NCBI GenBank assembly: GCA_021030915.1
Contig: JAGEMR010000030.1
Location: 62,001 to 126,000 of the forward strand
Length of the DNA stretch: 64,000 nucleotides
Direction of reading: 5' to 3'
Source: Astrothelium macrocarpum
Lineage: Eukaryota; Ascomycota; Dothideomycetes; Trypetheliales; Trypetheliaceae
Shown here: positions 32,549 to 43,100 of the stretch, one piece after another
Layout of the letters: the number at the start of each line of letters is the position of its first letter
How positions within the stretch are numbered: the first letter of the stretch is position 1
Notes under the pieces: model-generated
Told to the model about the DNA's origin: nothing
Seen by the model: only the letters and a program-made list of their open reading frames with translations
Databases searched by the model: none
Made by a program: the position numbers and the translations under genes

Positions 32549-33730
32549 ATGCGCGTTGGCTTTCGCACTCTCCTTGTCTTTCTCTGTTCCCTGACATCCT
32601 ACGTCTTGTGCTTGCCGACCTCCCAAGCACCTCTCGCCGATCATGCCACGCGCAATCGCTCCGTCTCTCCTGACCTCTTTGCTGAGTTGGAGGAGCTGGC
32701 GCGTCTTGTTGACATTTCCTATTGTGTTGGTCTGACCGGCACTGGTATCCAGAAGCCCTTCAAGTGTGTCAGTCGTTGTGACGACTTCGAGGATTTTGAA
32801 CTCATCAAAACATGGAACACCGGACAATTAATGTCAGATTCTTGTGGCTATATAGCTCTCGCCCATACTCCCTCTAACCCACGGATTGTCATTGCCTTTC
32901 GTGGAACATACTCGATCGCAAACACTATTGCCGACCTCTCTACTATACCGCAAGAATACATCCCCTATCCAGACAACGGCGACGGCGATTCAAATCAATC
33001 TGAAGTGTGTACCAACTGCACCGTCCACAGTGGCTTCTACCGCTCCTGGCTCAACACGCGTTCTCATATCCTCCCAGACCTCGAGGCCGCAATCGCAAAT
33101 CATCCCGACTACGCCCTCACACTCGTCGGCCATTCCCTTGGTGGCGCTGTCGCCGGCCTCGCATCTCTCGATTTCCTCGCGCATGGATGGCAACCGCGCG
33201 TGACGACATTCGGTGAGCCTCGTCTTGGAAATGACGCGCTCGTGCAATATATAGACGAGCGCTTTTACTTTGACGAGCATGCCAAACATACAAACGTTGC
33301 TGCAAATGCCACTGCGTACCGTCGCGTGACCCATGTCGATGATCCAGTACCGTTGCTGCCGCTGCAGGAATGGGGCTTCCGCATGCATGCTGAAGAAATT
33401 TACATTTCCAAAGCTGAGCTAAGTCCCGATATCGATGACCTACAACGTTGTGAGGGTGATGCAGATCCACACTGTATCGCTGGTGCCGATACAGCTGCAG
33501 GTGCTGTGGCTGAGAATGAGCTGGGAGTCGGGAGAGACGGAAGTTCACGTGTGGAGAACGACATGTGGGGTGTGCCACCGAGGTACAAGCTCTGGCAGCT
33601 GTTCTTTGCGCATCGCGATTATTTCTGGAGGTTGGGCTTGTGTGTTCCGGGCGGGGATCCACATGATTGGGATAGAGAGTATCCACAATTTGGCAACGAG
33701 GATGAGAAAGGTGCCTCGATGGAGAAATAA
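32549..33730 (+). CDS. Secreted class 3 (GH-type) triacylglycerol lipase
   Basis: This is an extracellular alpha/beta-hydrolase of the Lipase_3 family (Rhizomucor miehei lipase type). The single-exon frame gives 393 residues. A signal peptide (MRVGFRTLLVFLCSLTSYVLC) and a short pro-like segment precede the domain. The nucleophile is Ser196 in LVGHSLGGAVAGL, the acid is Asp264 in RVTHVDDPVPLLP and the base is His355 in LFFAHRDYFWRLGLC. The oxyanion-loop strand IVIAFRGTYSIANTI is also typical. Cys pairs such as YC/KC near the N-terminus and C434-like positions near the end fit disulfides seen in secreted lipases. The region 295-335 between Asp and His is longer and acidic compared with the family. 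The natural ester substrate (triacylglycerol, feruloyl ester or other) cannot be read off. Confidence 0.92.
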   Translation: MRVGFRTLLVFLCSLTSYVLCLPTSQAPLADHATRNRSVSPDLFAELEELARLVDISYCVGLTGTGIQKPFKCVSRCDDFEDFELIKTWNTGQLMSDSCGYIALAHTPSNPRIVIAFRGTYSIANTIADLSTIPQEYIPYPDNGDGDSNQSEVCTNCTVHSGFYRSWLNTRSHILPDLEAAIANHPDYALTLVGHSLGGAVAGLASLDFLAHGWQPRVTTFGEPRLGNDALVQYIDERFYFDEHAKHTNVAANATAYRRVTHVDDPVPLLPLQEWGFRMHAEEIYISKAELSPDIDDLQRCEGDADPHCIAGADTAAGAVAENELGVGRDGSSRVENDMWGVPPRYKLWQLFFAHRDYFWRLGLCVPGGDPHDWDREYPQFGNEDEKGASMEK

Positions 33731-34134
33731 GATGCAAACACGTCGTGAGATGGGACGCCGACAATAGCAAAGCATAAACTAGTCTATGGTGGTTCTCCTG
33801 TAGAATTCGTGCTTTTGATCTGGGTGGACAAATTGACTTACTTTTACGTCCGCTTGTCTGGCCTCGTGTGATGATGGTGAAGTTATACCTATGATGTATA
33901 TTATAGTCTTACATATGATTGTTTCGCGAGCAGAAGCACAAAAGGTTCATTTGGGAAATTTTAATAATTTTACACATTTCTTAGGTACTTATGAATACTA
34001 CCGTCTTTATTTCCATGTGCCATGCATATCGACTGTGGTCGTTTATCGGCCCTCCATCTATAAGCAAGCTTCAATGCTCGACCAACTCCATCCCATGTAT
34101 CCATCACGTTACCTCCCATCCCAAATTAATCAAC
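33731..34134. other. Convergent intergenic region, lipase and TXL1
   Basis: This is the shared 3' flank of the plus-strand lipase and the minus-strand TXL1 gene. It is AT-rich (for example 33951-33985), and no gene was recognised. Confidence 0.55.
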
Positions 34135-35259
34135 TTACTCCCCTTCCAAGTCCCCTATCTTCTCCAACTTTCCCATCGCCCTCTTCTCGCCCATTTCACC
34201 CACTACTCGTATCCGATCCAAACGCACTTTTTCTCCCTCCCCCTCGCCATCCACTACGAACATCACCAAACTTTTTACACTCTGGAACTTGACGAAGCGC
34301 AGCTCTAGCTTCGCTGTCGCCGTAGTAGTATCCCAATCCTCGGGCTTCAGCACAATCTCCTGTGTACAGGGCTCATCTTCCGCTTCATCAAACGACAGAT
34401 TGTTCGATCTATTACGGTAAATGCGGATGGTGCGCGGGCGCATCGGGATCTCATCATCTTCTTCCTCCTTATCATCCTCCTTTGACTGTGGTGCAGAGGT
34501 AATGTGCAGCGAATGCACCTTCAATGTTGATTGAAACGGTATGAATAGCATCACCTGCTCATCTGTGTCGCTCTCCACCCAGTCCACAACTCCCGACTTC
34601 TCTTCCGCCTTGGTTTTTCCGTTTTTCTTCCCATTAGCAAGCACCGCCGATGGCAGCTGCTGATCAAACAATATTCGCGCATCTCCCTTCGTACTGTCCA
34701 CATTGAGCAAGTCCAAGCCCCGAACATCCACTTGGTCTGTCACGTCAGCATAGCCACGCGGCAACCTTGTGCCTAACCAGGCAGTGCCGGTACTGGACGA
34801 CGATGCATTGCCTGATGAGGAGGGTATAGAGTCGGCTTCTTGGGCGAGCTTTCGAACAGCTTCATTCAGACCTCTAGCATCGGCCCCTTGTAGGCGAGAT
34901 ACTTCGCGGCCTTTTTTGAAGACGAGAAAGGTGGGCATGCTACAGGAAATAGCTGATTAGCTTTGGCGGTGCAGGCCATTTGAGATGCCTCCCGAGATTC
35001 ATGAAAAGCGGAGCGGCAAGAGGTTTGCGTACGCAGTGATTGAGTAGGACTGGGCTATCTGTTGCTGCTTGTCCGTATCAACTTTGGTGAAGGTAATCTT
35101 TGACGGGCGCGAAAGCTGGGAGGAGAGCTGTTCGTAGACTGGGGCGATGGCCTTGCAAGGACCGCACCATGCCGCCCAGAAATCGGCGACAACGACGGTG
35201 CTATTGGAGAGGACTTGCTGAAAATGAGTCGGCGACTCGATGTCGATGATTTGGGCCAT
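34135..35259 (-). CDS. TXL1: Thioredoxin-like protein with C-terminal PITH domain (TXNL1 type)
   Basis: This is the fungal counterpart of human TXNL1 and fission yeast Txl1, a cytosolic thioredoxin that docks on the 26S proteasome through its PITH domain. Two exons read on the minus strand, 35259-35033 and 34939-34135, with a 93-nt intron, giving about 343 residues. The thioredoxin domain (1-105) has VVADFWAAWCGPCKAIAPVYEQL with both redox cysteines (about 33-38), the join SITAMPTFLVFKKGREV with the cis-proline, and GADARGLNEAV. The PITH domain (about 130-340) shows GLDLLNVDS, EQVMLFIPFQSTLKVHSLHI and the loop RPRTIRIYRNRSNNLSFDEAE, then VKFQSVKSLVMFVVDGEG. An acidic loop (KEDDKEEEDDE) splits the PITH domain. 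It is divergent from UBX4, which acts on the same degradation system. Confidence 0.93.
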
Positions 35260-35529
35260 TGTGGGTAGAACGGTCAGGGAGACGAACTTCTGAAAGACGG
35301 AGGCTTTATTCAGGTCGCGTTGGTGGTGGGGCAGCAAGCTCTCCACGTCACTCACAACAATAATTTGTAAACTTCGGGAAACTGCAAGGAGACAAACAAG
35401 AACATTCAGCACGTGGACCCTATCTTTCCATTTTGAAGGAGCAACGGAGCAAACTTGTCTGACTGTACCACCAGGTCCATCTTCCGCCACATCGAACACC
35501 AGAGATCTTCGTCGAACAGGCAGCAACGA

Positions 35530-35799
35530 ATGAGCTATCGACTGGCCAGGCCCACACTTTTTCATAATGTGCTGCTAAGCTGTCTAGACAGCAATCTGTC
35601 TGGCATGAGGAATCTCATGGGTCTTGCGCCAACGAGGACGGAAAGAAAGCTAATTATCGCCTGGAGTTATACCTTCTTAGCAGTATACTACGGTCCAAGT
35701 ATCTTGACCTTTATTACCAAGTTCCACCAAAGCATTACTCGCCGTCGGCAGCAACGCCGAAATCAACCTGATCCTCCTCGTCCAGACCTCGGAATTTGA
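35530..35799 (+). CDS. Small ORF with one membrane helix in the UBX4 leader
   Basis: An 89-codon ATG-initiated frame ends only seven bases before the UBX4 start codon, on the same strand. It reads as protein-like: an N-terminal part, then MGLAPTRTERK, a hydrophobic helix IIAWSYTFLAVYYGPSILTFI and a basic tail SITRRRQQRRNQPDPP. Inner Mets at about 35605 and 35617 could give shorter forms of about 60-64 residues. I do not recognise a family. It may be a small tail-type membrane protein, a translated upstream ORF that tunes UBX4, or chance. UBX4 itself starts normally for its family, so a fusion is unlikely. Confidence 0.35.
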   Translation: MSYRLARPTLFHNVLLSCLDSNLSGMRNLMGLAPTRTERKLIIAWSYTFLAVYYGPSILTFITKFHQSITRRRQQRRNQPDPPRPDLGI

Positions 35800-35806
35800 A
35801 ACTCAG

Positions 35807-37426
35807 ATGGCATCTCACGTTTTTGTGATCGATTCAGCCGCGCGTCGTACGCAAGTCAAGACTACATCTGGCACATATCTGAGAGAAATACTCGAACAAG
35901 CTTGCAAAAACAAAGGTCTGAATGCAGATCAATACGAGCTCAAGCAAGGGAACAAACTTCTTGACCTTTCACTCAGCATACGGCTGTCTGGTCTATCGTC
36001 AGGGGCAAAATTAGATCTGATTCAGTCCTCTCGAACTCCTTCTGTTGTCTCGATTGCCTTGCAGCTACCTGAGTCGGAGGGAAGTGGACGGCTTACGGAT
36101 AAGTTTCCAAGCGACACATCAATATGGCAGATATTGCGAAGGTTTGAGAGCGGTGCGGCTGGCCAGGGACAGTCCACTACCAGAAAAATGTACAATTTCA
36201 CACAACGCGGTGTAGCACAAGTACAGAGCGGAGACTCAGGGGCCGGAAGGATGTACTACGAGATGCCGATCATATTCGTCCTCGGCCGGGAACTAGGAAG
36301 TCTTACAGATCTACAAAAGACGCTTGGCCAATTAGGCTTAAACAAAGGCAGCTCACTATTGCGCCTGAGTTTCAAGAATACAGGGCAACCAATCGAGGAA
36401 GCCATGGTCGAAATCTCGCAATTCTTCCAAGACGACCAGCCTTCTGAAGCCATGGATGTCGATGTCTCCAACATCACGAAACAGGGCCAACCAGACCCTG
36501 CCCCTGAATCGGTATCAACTACTGAAGCCGTTGCCGATTTAACTCCAACTACCACGCAGCCATCCTCCGACATTCTACTTCCAGACAGTGCCGTCACCGC
36601 CTCCACTCCCGAACCCAGCTCCACTCCCGCCTCACCCCCCGAACCCTCCACCGACCCTACATCTCCCACCGCTTCATCCTCCAACCCCCCAAACAACACC
36701 CCAACCTCCACCACCGATCCCACTCTCACCACCCCCTCCGGCAACCCCATCACCGTCCTCCTCCCCCCCTCCACCACGCACGCACCCACGCACGACCCCG
36801 CCGACTACATCCCCACACCCGACCACCTCCGCGCACACCAAGCCTCGCTCGCCTCGCGCGCCGTGCCCACGCGCCTGGCGTCCGACGCGGAGCTCGCGGC
36901 GCGCGATCGCAGCCGGCGCGAGCAGCTGGCGTCGATCGCGTCGGTGACCATCACGCTGCGCTTCCCGTCGGGCGCGCGCGTGCAGGGCGTGTTTGGCGCG
37001 CACGCCACCGTCGGCGAGCTGTATGGCTTTGTGCGGGGCTTGCTGCGGGATGGGGTGCGCGACGAGCCGTTCGAGCTGCGGTATGTGGATGGTGGGGCAA
37101 AGCAGGTGGTGATGCGGGAGCGGGAGGATGGCGGGAGGGCGTTGGTGGGTGGGTTGGGGATGAGGGGGAGGGTGTTGGTGAGTTTTGTGTGGGGGGAGGG
37201 GGCTGCAGCCGGGACGAGAGAGGGGGAGGTGTTGAGGGCGGAGGTGAAGGGGGTCGGGAGGGAGATGGTGGTTGAGGACTGGGGTGTGGGGCAAGGGGCG
37301 GCCGGGGAGGTGAAGGGTGTGGAGGGAGCAGGGGAGAAGGAGAATGTGGAGAGGAAGGAGAAGGGAAAGGCGAGGGGGGATGTGGAGAGTAAGATGAAGA
37401 AGCTTTTAAGGCTGGGGAAGAAATAA
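35807..37426 (+). CDS. UBX4: UBX-domain Cdc48 adaptor, TUG/ASPSCR1-UBX4 family
   Basis: This is an adaptor of the Cdc48/p97 segregase, related to yeast Ubx4 and mammalian TUG/ASPL. The single-exon frame gives 539 residues. The TUG-UBL1 ubiquitin-like domain occupies about 1-80 (VFVIDSAARRTQVKTTSGTYLREIL, then LNADQYELKQGNKLLDLSLSIRLSGL). A second ubiquitin-like part follows (SIWQILRRFESG, MPIIFVLGRELGSLTDLQKTLGQLGL). Residues about 220-345 are a Ser/Thr/Pro-rich disordered linker. The UBX domain lies at about 385-465 (TITLRFPSGARVQGVFGAHATVGELYGFVR). The tail is Gly/Glu/Lys-rich. The coding strand switches from very C-rich in the linker to very G-rich in the tail, which is why long open frames appear on other frames here. 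The start is the family-typical MASHVFV. Confidence 0.9.
   Translation: MASHVFVIDSAARRTQVKTTSGTYLREILEQACKNKGLNADQYELKQGNKLLDLSLSIRLSGLSSGAKLDLIQSSRTPSVVSIALQLPESEGSGRLTDKFPSDTSIWQILRRFESGAAGQGQSTTRKMYNFTQRGVAQVQSGDSGAGRMYYEMPIIFVLGRELGSLTDLQKTLGQLGLNKGSSLLRLSFKNTGQPIEEAMVEISQFFQDDQPSEAMDVDVSNITKQGQPDPAPESVSTTEAVADLTPTTTQPSSDILLPDSAVTASTPEPSSTPASPPEPSTDPTSPTASSSNPPNNTPTSTTDPTLTTPSGNPITVLLPPSTTHAPTHDPADYIPTPDHLRAHQASLASRAVPTRLASDAELAARDRSRREQLASIASVTITLRFPSGARVQGVFGAHATVGELYGFVRGLLRDGVRDEPFELRYVDGGAKQVVMREREDGGRALVGGLGMRGRVLVSFVWGEGAAAGTREGEVLRAEVKGVGREMVVEDWGVGQGAAGEVKGVEGAGEKENVERKEKGKARGDVESKMKKLLRLGKK
37147..37172 (+). other. Putative G-quadruplex motif in the UBX4 coding strand
   Basis: Five runs of three to five guanines, separated by loops of one to four bases, lie within 26 nt. 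This fits the canonical G3+N1-7 quadruplex pattern. It is on the coding strand, so it would also be present in the mRNA, near the codons for the end of the UBX domain. Formation in vivo is inference. Confidence 0.5.
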
Positions 37427-37678
37427 CATGGTAGGGAGAATTATTACATTAGGTGTTGGTCGGGGACGGATTTGTTGAGACATTGTTCGTTTGTAGAATA
37501 GATCTGATGAGTGCAAGAAATGCAGTATCTGCATTGTAAGGCATATGAAATCCACCATGCCGATTTTAACGCCTAATCTCGGCATGATAATGCCGGAACC
37601 CTTTCAACATCTCATCCTCTATCTCTGCCTCCTCCAAGGTCACTGAATTCATACACAATCGCCTCGTAGATTCGCCGC

Positions 37679-38173
37679 CTAATGCTGTCCCGTCCTCCTG
37701 GCCTCGGCAATCACCTTGGTCATCTCATCCACCTTGGCCTTGGCCCTGCCGAACGTGCCGAGTCGCTTCTTGGCTAGTTTTCGGGCACGCTTATCTTTGC
37801 TGTTGCGAAGTAATTCGATTACGCGTCGTTCATAAGGTGCAAGACTATTTTTAATGCGTGTTAGTTGATAGAATTCGGCGGAAGTAGACGATGGCCAGGA
37901 ACAGATTCATTGTTGTTGTAGGGTCCGCACAGAGAGGAAAAAAGGACGTACCCTGCAACTTCCTTCACAATTTCTCTTACAAAAGTCGTCCGTCTTGTCG
38001 CATGGCCATGGCGATTGGAGATTTTGGCTTTCGGGGTGCGAGGTGTAACTTTCTAGACGGCGATATTTATCAGTGCCAGTACCTTCCTCCACACCAGCGC
38101 AAGATTGTAAACATACATAGCCCGCATTGAGACCGACGGCAATGCCGCTCTTCTGTTTGACGTCCTTGGGCAT
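37679..38173 (-). CDS. RPL36: 60S ribosomal protein L36 (eL36)
   Basis: This is a structural protein of the cytosolic large ribosomal subunit. Three exons read on the minus strand: 38173-38117, 38052-37952 and 37844-37679, with introns of 64 and 107 nt, giving 107 residues. The joined product starts MPKDVKQKSGIAVGLNAGYK, continues through VTPRTPKAKISNRHGHATRR and TTFVREIVKEVAGLAPYERR, then shows VIELLRNSKDKRARKLAKKRLGTF and ends GQH. The length equals the family norm (about 100-106). Fungal ribosomal genes usually carry introns near the start, as here. No reading frame of the whole gene is open without splicing. Confidence 0.95.
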
Positions 38174-38774
38174 GGCGAATGTGTGATAGAGACAGAGGGG
38201 GGTTTGGTTAGAGTGCGTGTATGTCGATTTTGATGTGTGGTTAGGTCAGCAAGCGCGGTGCGGAGGTGTCTGCCCGGACAGTCACGTTTTTCCGTCGCCG
38301 AGGGCGTCAAGCGAAGTTTCACGTAAACGGTTTGATGATCGGCGCTCGGCCCGGGAAACAGGATTGGATCGAAATCGAAATGGCAATTCGCAATTTACCA
38401 GCGATGACGTTAATCTAGTTTCGTCCTGTCAACACCCTAGAAAACCGCAAGGTAGGTAATCAAATTAGCCTGCTTGGTCCTCTTGGCTGCAGTATGGCTC
38501 ATTTGCCTTCTCCTTCCTGTCTATCGCTGATGTGTTTTCGCTTATCCCTTTCTATCTTCTTTCCCTTGGTTTAGGCTTCCACTGCTCTGGTTGTGGAAAC
38601 AAATATTGTTATTGACTTCATCCTCTCCACCAGAGCCCGTGCCGTACCGCGCCAAGCTGAGGGGGCAACACGATATTTGAATGTGTGACGCGCAAGATTA
38701 GATACTCCTCTTCTTCTGTTCTCCTTCGTCTCAACTCCCTCTGCGATAGAACGAGGAGCAGCCAAGTAAACATC
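38174..38774. other. Divergent promoter region, RPL36 and SFK1-like gene
   Basis: This is the promoter and leader region for the highly expressed RPL36 (minus) and the SFK1-like gene (plus). Pyrimidine-rich tracts lie at 38505-38575 on the plus strand. No other gene was recognised. Confidence 0.5.
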
Positions 38775-39836
38775 ATGATTGCCACCGTTGCTTGGGTGCT
38801 CCCCATTGTGAGCGCTGTCGTCTGGTTAGGTAAACATGTTCACATGAAACTCCAAACAAAGACCAAGGATATCTGCTGAGTCTTGTAAGGGATGCTGGCT
38901 GCTATGATAGGATACTGGATCGCTTCCGGTTCTCCCTACTATGTCGCTTTCCACGGCGATCAACATATCGCGTACGACCTTTCCATTGCTTCTCGATATT
39001 GCTACTTGAGACACTGAAGCCGTTTTTCCCTAGATACATATCAGATGTTGGCGCATACAAACTAAGACCGCTTTTCATCGCCGGCTCCGCAACGATGGTC
39101 GTGACGCTCGACCTTGCTATGATTGCGGAGCGATGGCTACGCCATACTGGCCGATTAGCTCACAACACGAGTTGGGTACAAAAGGGCTTATCTATTCTTG
39201 CAATCGTCACCGCTATCATTGGAGCGTGCGGCTTGATTCTGCTGAGCATCTTTGACGTTGCGCAATATCCTCACGTGCACGATGCCATGCTTGCCGTATT
39301 CATGTGAGTTTGCTCTAGTTCTGAAAGAGAAATTGCTTTGCCAACTGTAACAAAAAAGTGTGGGATATATTCTATCGGCGATATTTATCTGCGCAGAGTA
39401 CCAGCGCCTTGGTATCCACTTTCGCGACCGTCCCGTCCTTCGCTACTCTTTCTGGGTCAAACTCGCCTTCATCATTGTTGAAATCGCTCTGGCTATTGGT
39501 ATGTTCTTTGCCTTTCCTTCTCCTTCCTTTCCTGCTCTTCATCATCTCACTATCCCAGGTTTCGGTGTTGAGAATGAACGTGGACGCTACAACCCTGCCG
39601 CCGTGCTTGAATGGGTCATTGCACTTATCTTTACTGGTTACATTCTTACCTTCTTGATCGACCTGCTCCCTGCTGCCCGCCATAAGCCCGGTTCCCTCAA
39701 TGCTGCAGACCCGGAGATGGCTGGCGCTCCAGCCATGGACCATCATTCGGGCGACAGCGGGCAGGGTTTGACGGGAAGATTTTATGGACAACCATACGAA
39801 ACAATGGAGCCGCAGTCGGCGTCACGGAATTTTTGA
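38775..39836 (+). CDS. SFK1: SFK1/FRAG1/DRAM family membrane protein
   Basis: This is a six-helix plasma-membrane protein of the Frag1/DRAM/Sfk1 family. Yeast Sfk1 helps the phosphatidylinositol 4-kinase Stt4 and controls membrane lipid asymmetry. Five exons are inferred: 38775-38829, 38890-38971, 39034-39303, 39359-39498 and 39559-39836, with introns of 55-62 nt, giving about 274 residues. The first helix is MIATVAWVLPIVSAVVWLG, and the join HGDQHIAYISDVGAYKLRPLFI carries the family motif SDVGA. Later joins give FIVGYILSAIFICAEYQRLG and ALAIGFGVENERGRYNPAAVLEWVIALIFTGYILTF. The C-terminal 60 residues are polar and probably cytosolic. All splice phases agree, and the spliced frame is the only one that matches the family over its length. 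Confidence 0.88.
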
Positions 39837-40159
39837 AAAAGGGTTGAATGCATGGCTTTGGGTGTATGGGGTCTGCATTTGCATTTTGGGTAAGGTTAGG
39901 TATACATACGGTTGCTTTGCTCGACTATTTCAGGGGTCAATGAACACGTTATGACCTCTTTTGAACCTAATGGACAGGTTGGATCACGGCTTGGCTCCTA
40001 TTAGTCAAGCGAGTTGAATTCTATCAATATTCTCCAAACACCGCGCTAATGCTGATAAATCCTCCTTTTGGATGATGCGCCCCCCCCAGCCCGATGCTCC
40101 GATAATGTGCAGGTCAAAATTGACCTTTTAATGATACAAATAACCGCCGCCAGAAGGTA
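39837..40159. other. Convergent intergenic region
   Basis: This is the shared 3' flank of the SFK1-like gene and SEC59. A run of eight C lies at 40080-40087. Nothing else was recognised. Confidence 0.5.
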
Positions 40160-43100
40160 TCAAAGCTGAAGTCCGCGAACAAGTAACCACAACGCCACAG
40201 GCACAATGACATTGTCATTTCCACCTGTCAAAACCGCCTCCATAAAACTCGATCCACAGGCCGCGGCTACAGCTTTTCCCATTACCACAGACCAACCCTC
40301 CCACATCACATCTTCATCCCACCCCCCAAACCTCAACCAAGCCTTACTGAACACCAATCCAACCGTCACTGCAACCGCAAACGCTGCACTCCCCTCCAAA
40401 GATTTTCCCCCAGTCCACGGCCACTTCCTTCGTCCAAATCGTCTCCCCACCAGCGACGCCGCCGCATCCCCCATCCCAACGCATACAACGCCAGTCACCA
40501 TTGCCACTTCTCGCCCCTTCACCTCCCAGCCTGCCCACGCCGCCTGACCTCCACGCTCCCGCCCCGCCAGACTCATCCACAACGGGACCGCGCAGCCAAT
40601 CAGCAGAAACATATGCGACACCACCACGGGGCCCCGCAGATCGCGCCCGTCCACATACGGCGTCAGAAAGCGCGCGAGCGGCGCGGCGATGGGCGGAACC
40701 TGAGCGGCGCGCAGCGTGTCGAGGAGCAGAAAGACGGCGAGGACGAGGGCGAGGGTGAGCGCGGCGAAGGCCGGGTCGAGCGGCACGGTGGGGAGGAGCA
40801 GGGCGACGATGGTGCCGTGGAAGATCTTGCGGCGCGTGTCGACTTCGATGGGCTGGAAGCGCGGGAGGAGGAGGACGGTGGTGATGCCGAGGGTGAGGGT
40901 GAGGAGCCAGTGGGCGGTGATGAGGAGGCGGGTTGTGGGCGCGCCGAGATCTGTGCGGAGGGTGGAGAGTGGGGTGATGAGGGCGTGGTGGGGCAGTTGA
41001 TTGAGGTCGAATGGGGTGGTAGGAAGCGAGGGAAGAGGAATCCAGGTGGTGAGAGGGGCGTAGGAGAGGGTGAAGGTGCGGAAGGGAGAGATGTCGCCGA
41101 AGAGGTAGCCGAGTGCCCAGCCAAAGGGCTCGTGGTTGTTGAGGGCTTGCTTGCCAATGAAGGCGCGTAGGGGAACGAGGATGATGAGTGCGATGACGAT
41201 GTAGGTGTATCCTGCGTACAGCCATCGACGTATCGTGGCTTGAGCTGGGGTGAGTGAGAGGTACGATTGTGCCAAAGAGTTACTGCGCTGTCGTCTTGTG
41301 AGTTTTCTGGCTGAAGTCGGCAAGTTTGAGGTAGGAGAAGGTTGAAGCTCGGAGACATTAGACAATGTATATCTTCTTTTTCGAGGGCTTATTTGGGTTA
41401 CAATATGAGCGGTACCATTGGCATCTCCAGGTATTGGGTTTTGGGAGGGATGATCAATGGCAGACCGCGTTCCATCGTCGTGGTTTGTAGAGTTGGCGAG
41501 CTGGGTGGTAAGAGCACGGAGTCCTGGTTTTGGTTCCTTGTTCTTGACCTTGTCGAGGAGGTGGCCATCTTCGTCGGCATCGCTTCCATTACCTTCCTCA
41601 GATGGGGTCAAGAAGCTTGTCGTAAATCCTTTGGCTCTAAGTCTAGCAGTAAGGATATCAAGAAAAGATTCTTGAGGCATGACGACACGACCCGGTCTTC
41701 TAAGCCGCCATTTGGGAATACGAGCCAGAGCAACATTCCATTGTAGCACATGACGGACAAGAATAAATAGAGATAGGCCACCAGGGAGTAGTAATGAGGA
41801 CAGTATCTTAGCTTGGGGGGATTTTGCAAACAACCAAAGATTGATTAGCGCCGTCGCAAGCAACTGCAGCTCTGCCGGCAATAAGCTGGTTGTTGTCAAG
41901 AAGCGCAAAGGATGTGTCAATGCATTGTGTAATGGGTAGAGACAGATGATGGTCTCTGGATCGAGTCCTCCAGGCGGTGGTGCCTTGAGACCATAGGGCT
42001 GCAGAGGAAACAGCTTGTCTGGCCATGCTGTCCATTGTGATGTAAACAGAGGTATCATTGACAAAAGCCAATGTAAGCAATCATAGCCAGCAGGTGTGCC
42101 AAACTTGAAGATCAGCCTTGTTGGTAGAGCTGAAAGTCCCAAAACTATGTTGGGCAGTATCAATTGCTCGGCTGTTGGTGAGAGCGATAATGCTACGAGA
42201 ACGGGTAAGAATGCAGGATACAACAGTGTTGCTGGATCAAAGGCAGACGGAATGCGGATCCCATATCGTCTTGGCCCTCGTTCCTCAAGTGCTCTCTCCA
42301 AAGAGTACTTGATCAGTCGCAAAGGATAGACCGCACACAGGACTATAAATATCGCAATATGCGCACCGAGTTCTGCTACTCCAAAAATTAGCACACCACA
42401 CAGGTTCTGTCCCTCCGTACTGACACCAGACACATCCAAAATGACAGAATCAAGGACCAACACACCTCTATGCCACCCAATCACCCTCTCCCAAACCCCC
42501 CTCCCCGCAAGCACCACACCCCCAACCACAACCAACACCCCCGTCTCCCCTACCCGCCTCACCATCTCAGCCCTCCTCCTCCTTCGAAACTCCTCCCACC
42601 GCCTCTTCTCCTCCAAGCCCTCCTCTTCCCCATCCACTCTGCCCCTCCCCTTCGCCTTCCCCCTCCCTCCCCAAAACACACTCCCCTCTCTCGGCCGCAT
42701 CAGCGCATCCAGCTCCTCCAACCCCGGCCCCGCATCGTCCCCGCTCGTGCCTCTCAAGCCCTTGCGCGGACGCAGCAGCGGCGCAGGAAGCGCGCGGACG
42801 CCGACGGCGGCGGACGACGCAGCGGGGGACTCGTCGTCGGCGTCGCTGCTGGACGAGCTGGGGATTACGACGGCGACGGAGGCGGAAATGCCGGTGCTGG
42901 GAGTGGACGGAGGATGATTGGGGTTTGACGGGACGCTGTGGAGAGGTAGGGAGGCATCGTTGGTGGATGCGACGGGGTTGTTGGATACGGACGATGACGG
43001 AGGAGGGGGAGGAGTGGGAGAGCGTAGGGCGCGGAGGGCGTCGGTGTGGTAGAGATAGGGATGTGGACTGCGATTGCGGGGAGGGAGGTGCTGGAGATGG

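Noticed and set aside
35530..37426. Fusion of the small upstream ORF with UBX4
   Set aside because: UBX4 starts with its usual family N-terminus (MASHVFVID) and the small frame ends at a stop before it; no splice pair joins them sensibly.
40613..41170. Long plus-strand open frame opposite SEC59
   Set aside because: It is a Gly/Glu/Arg-rich shadow of a GC-skewed region in the dolichol kinase gene.
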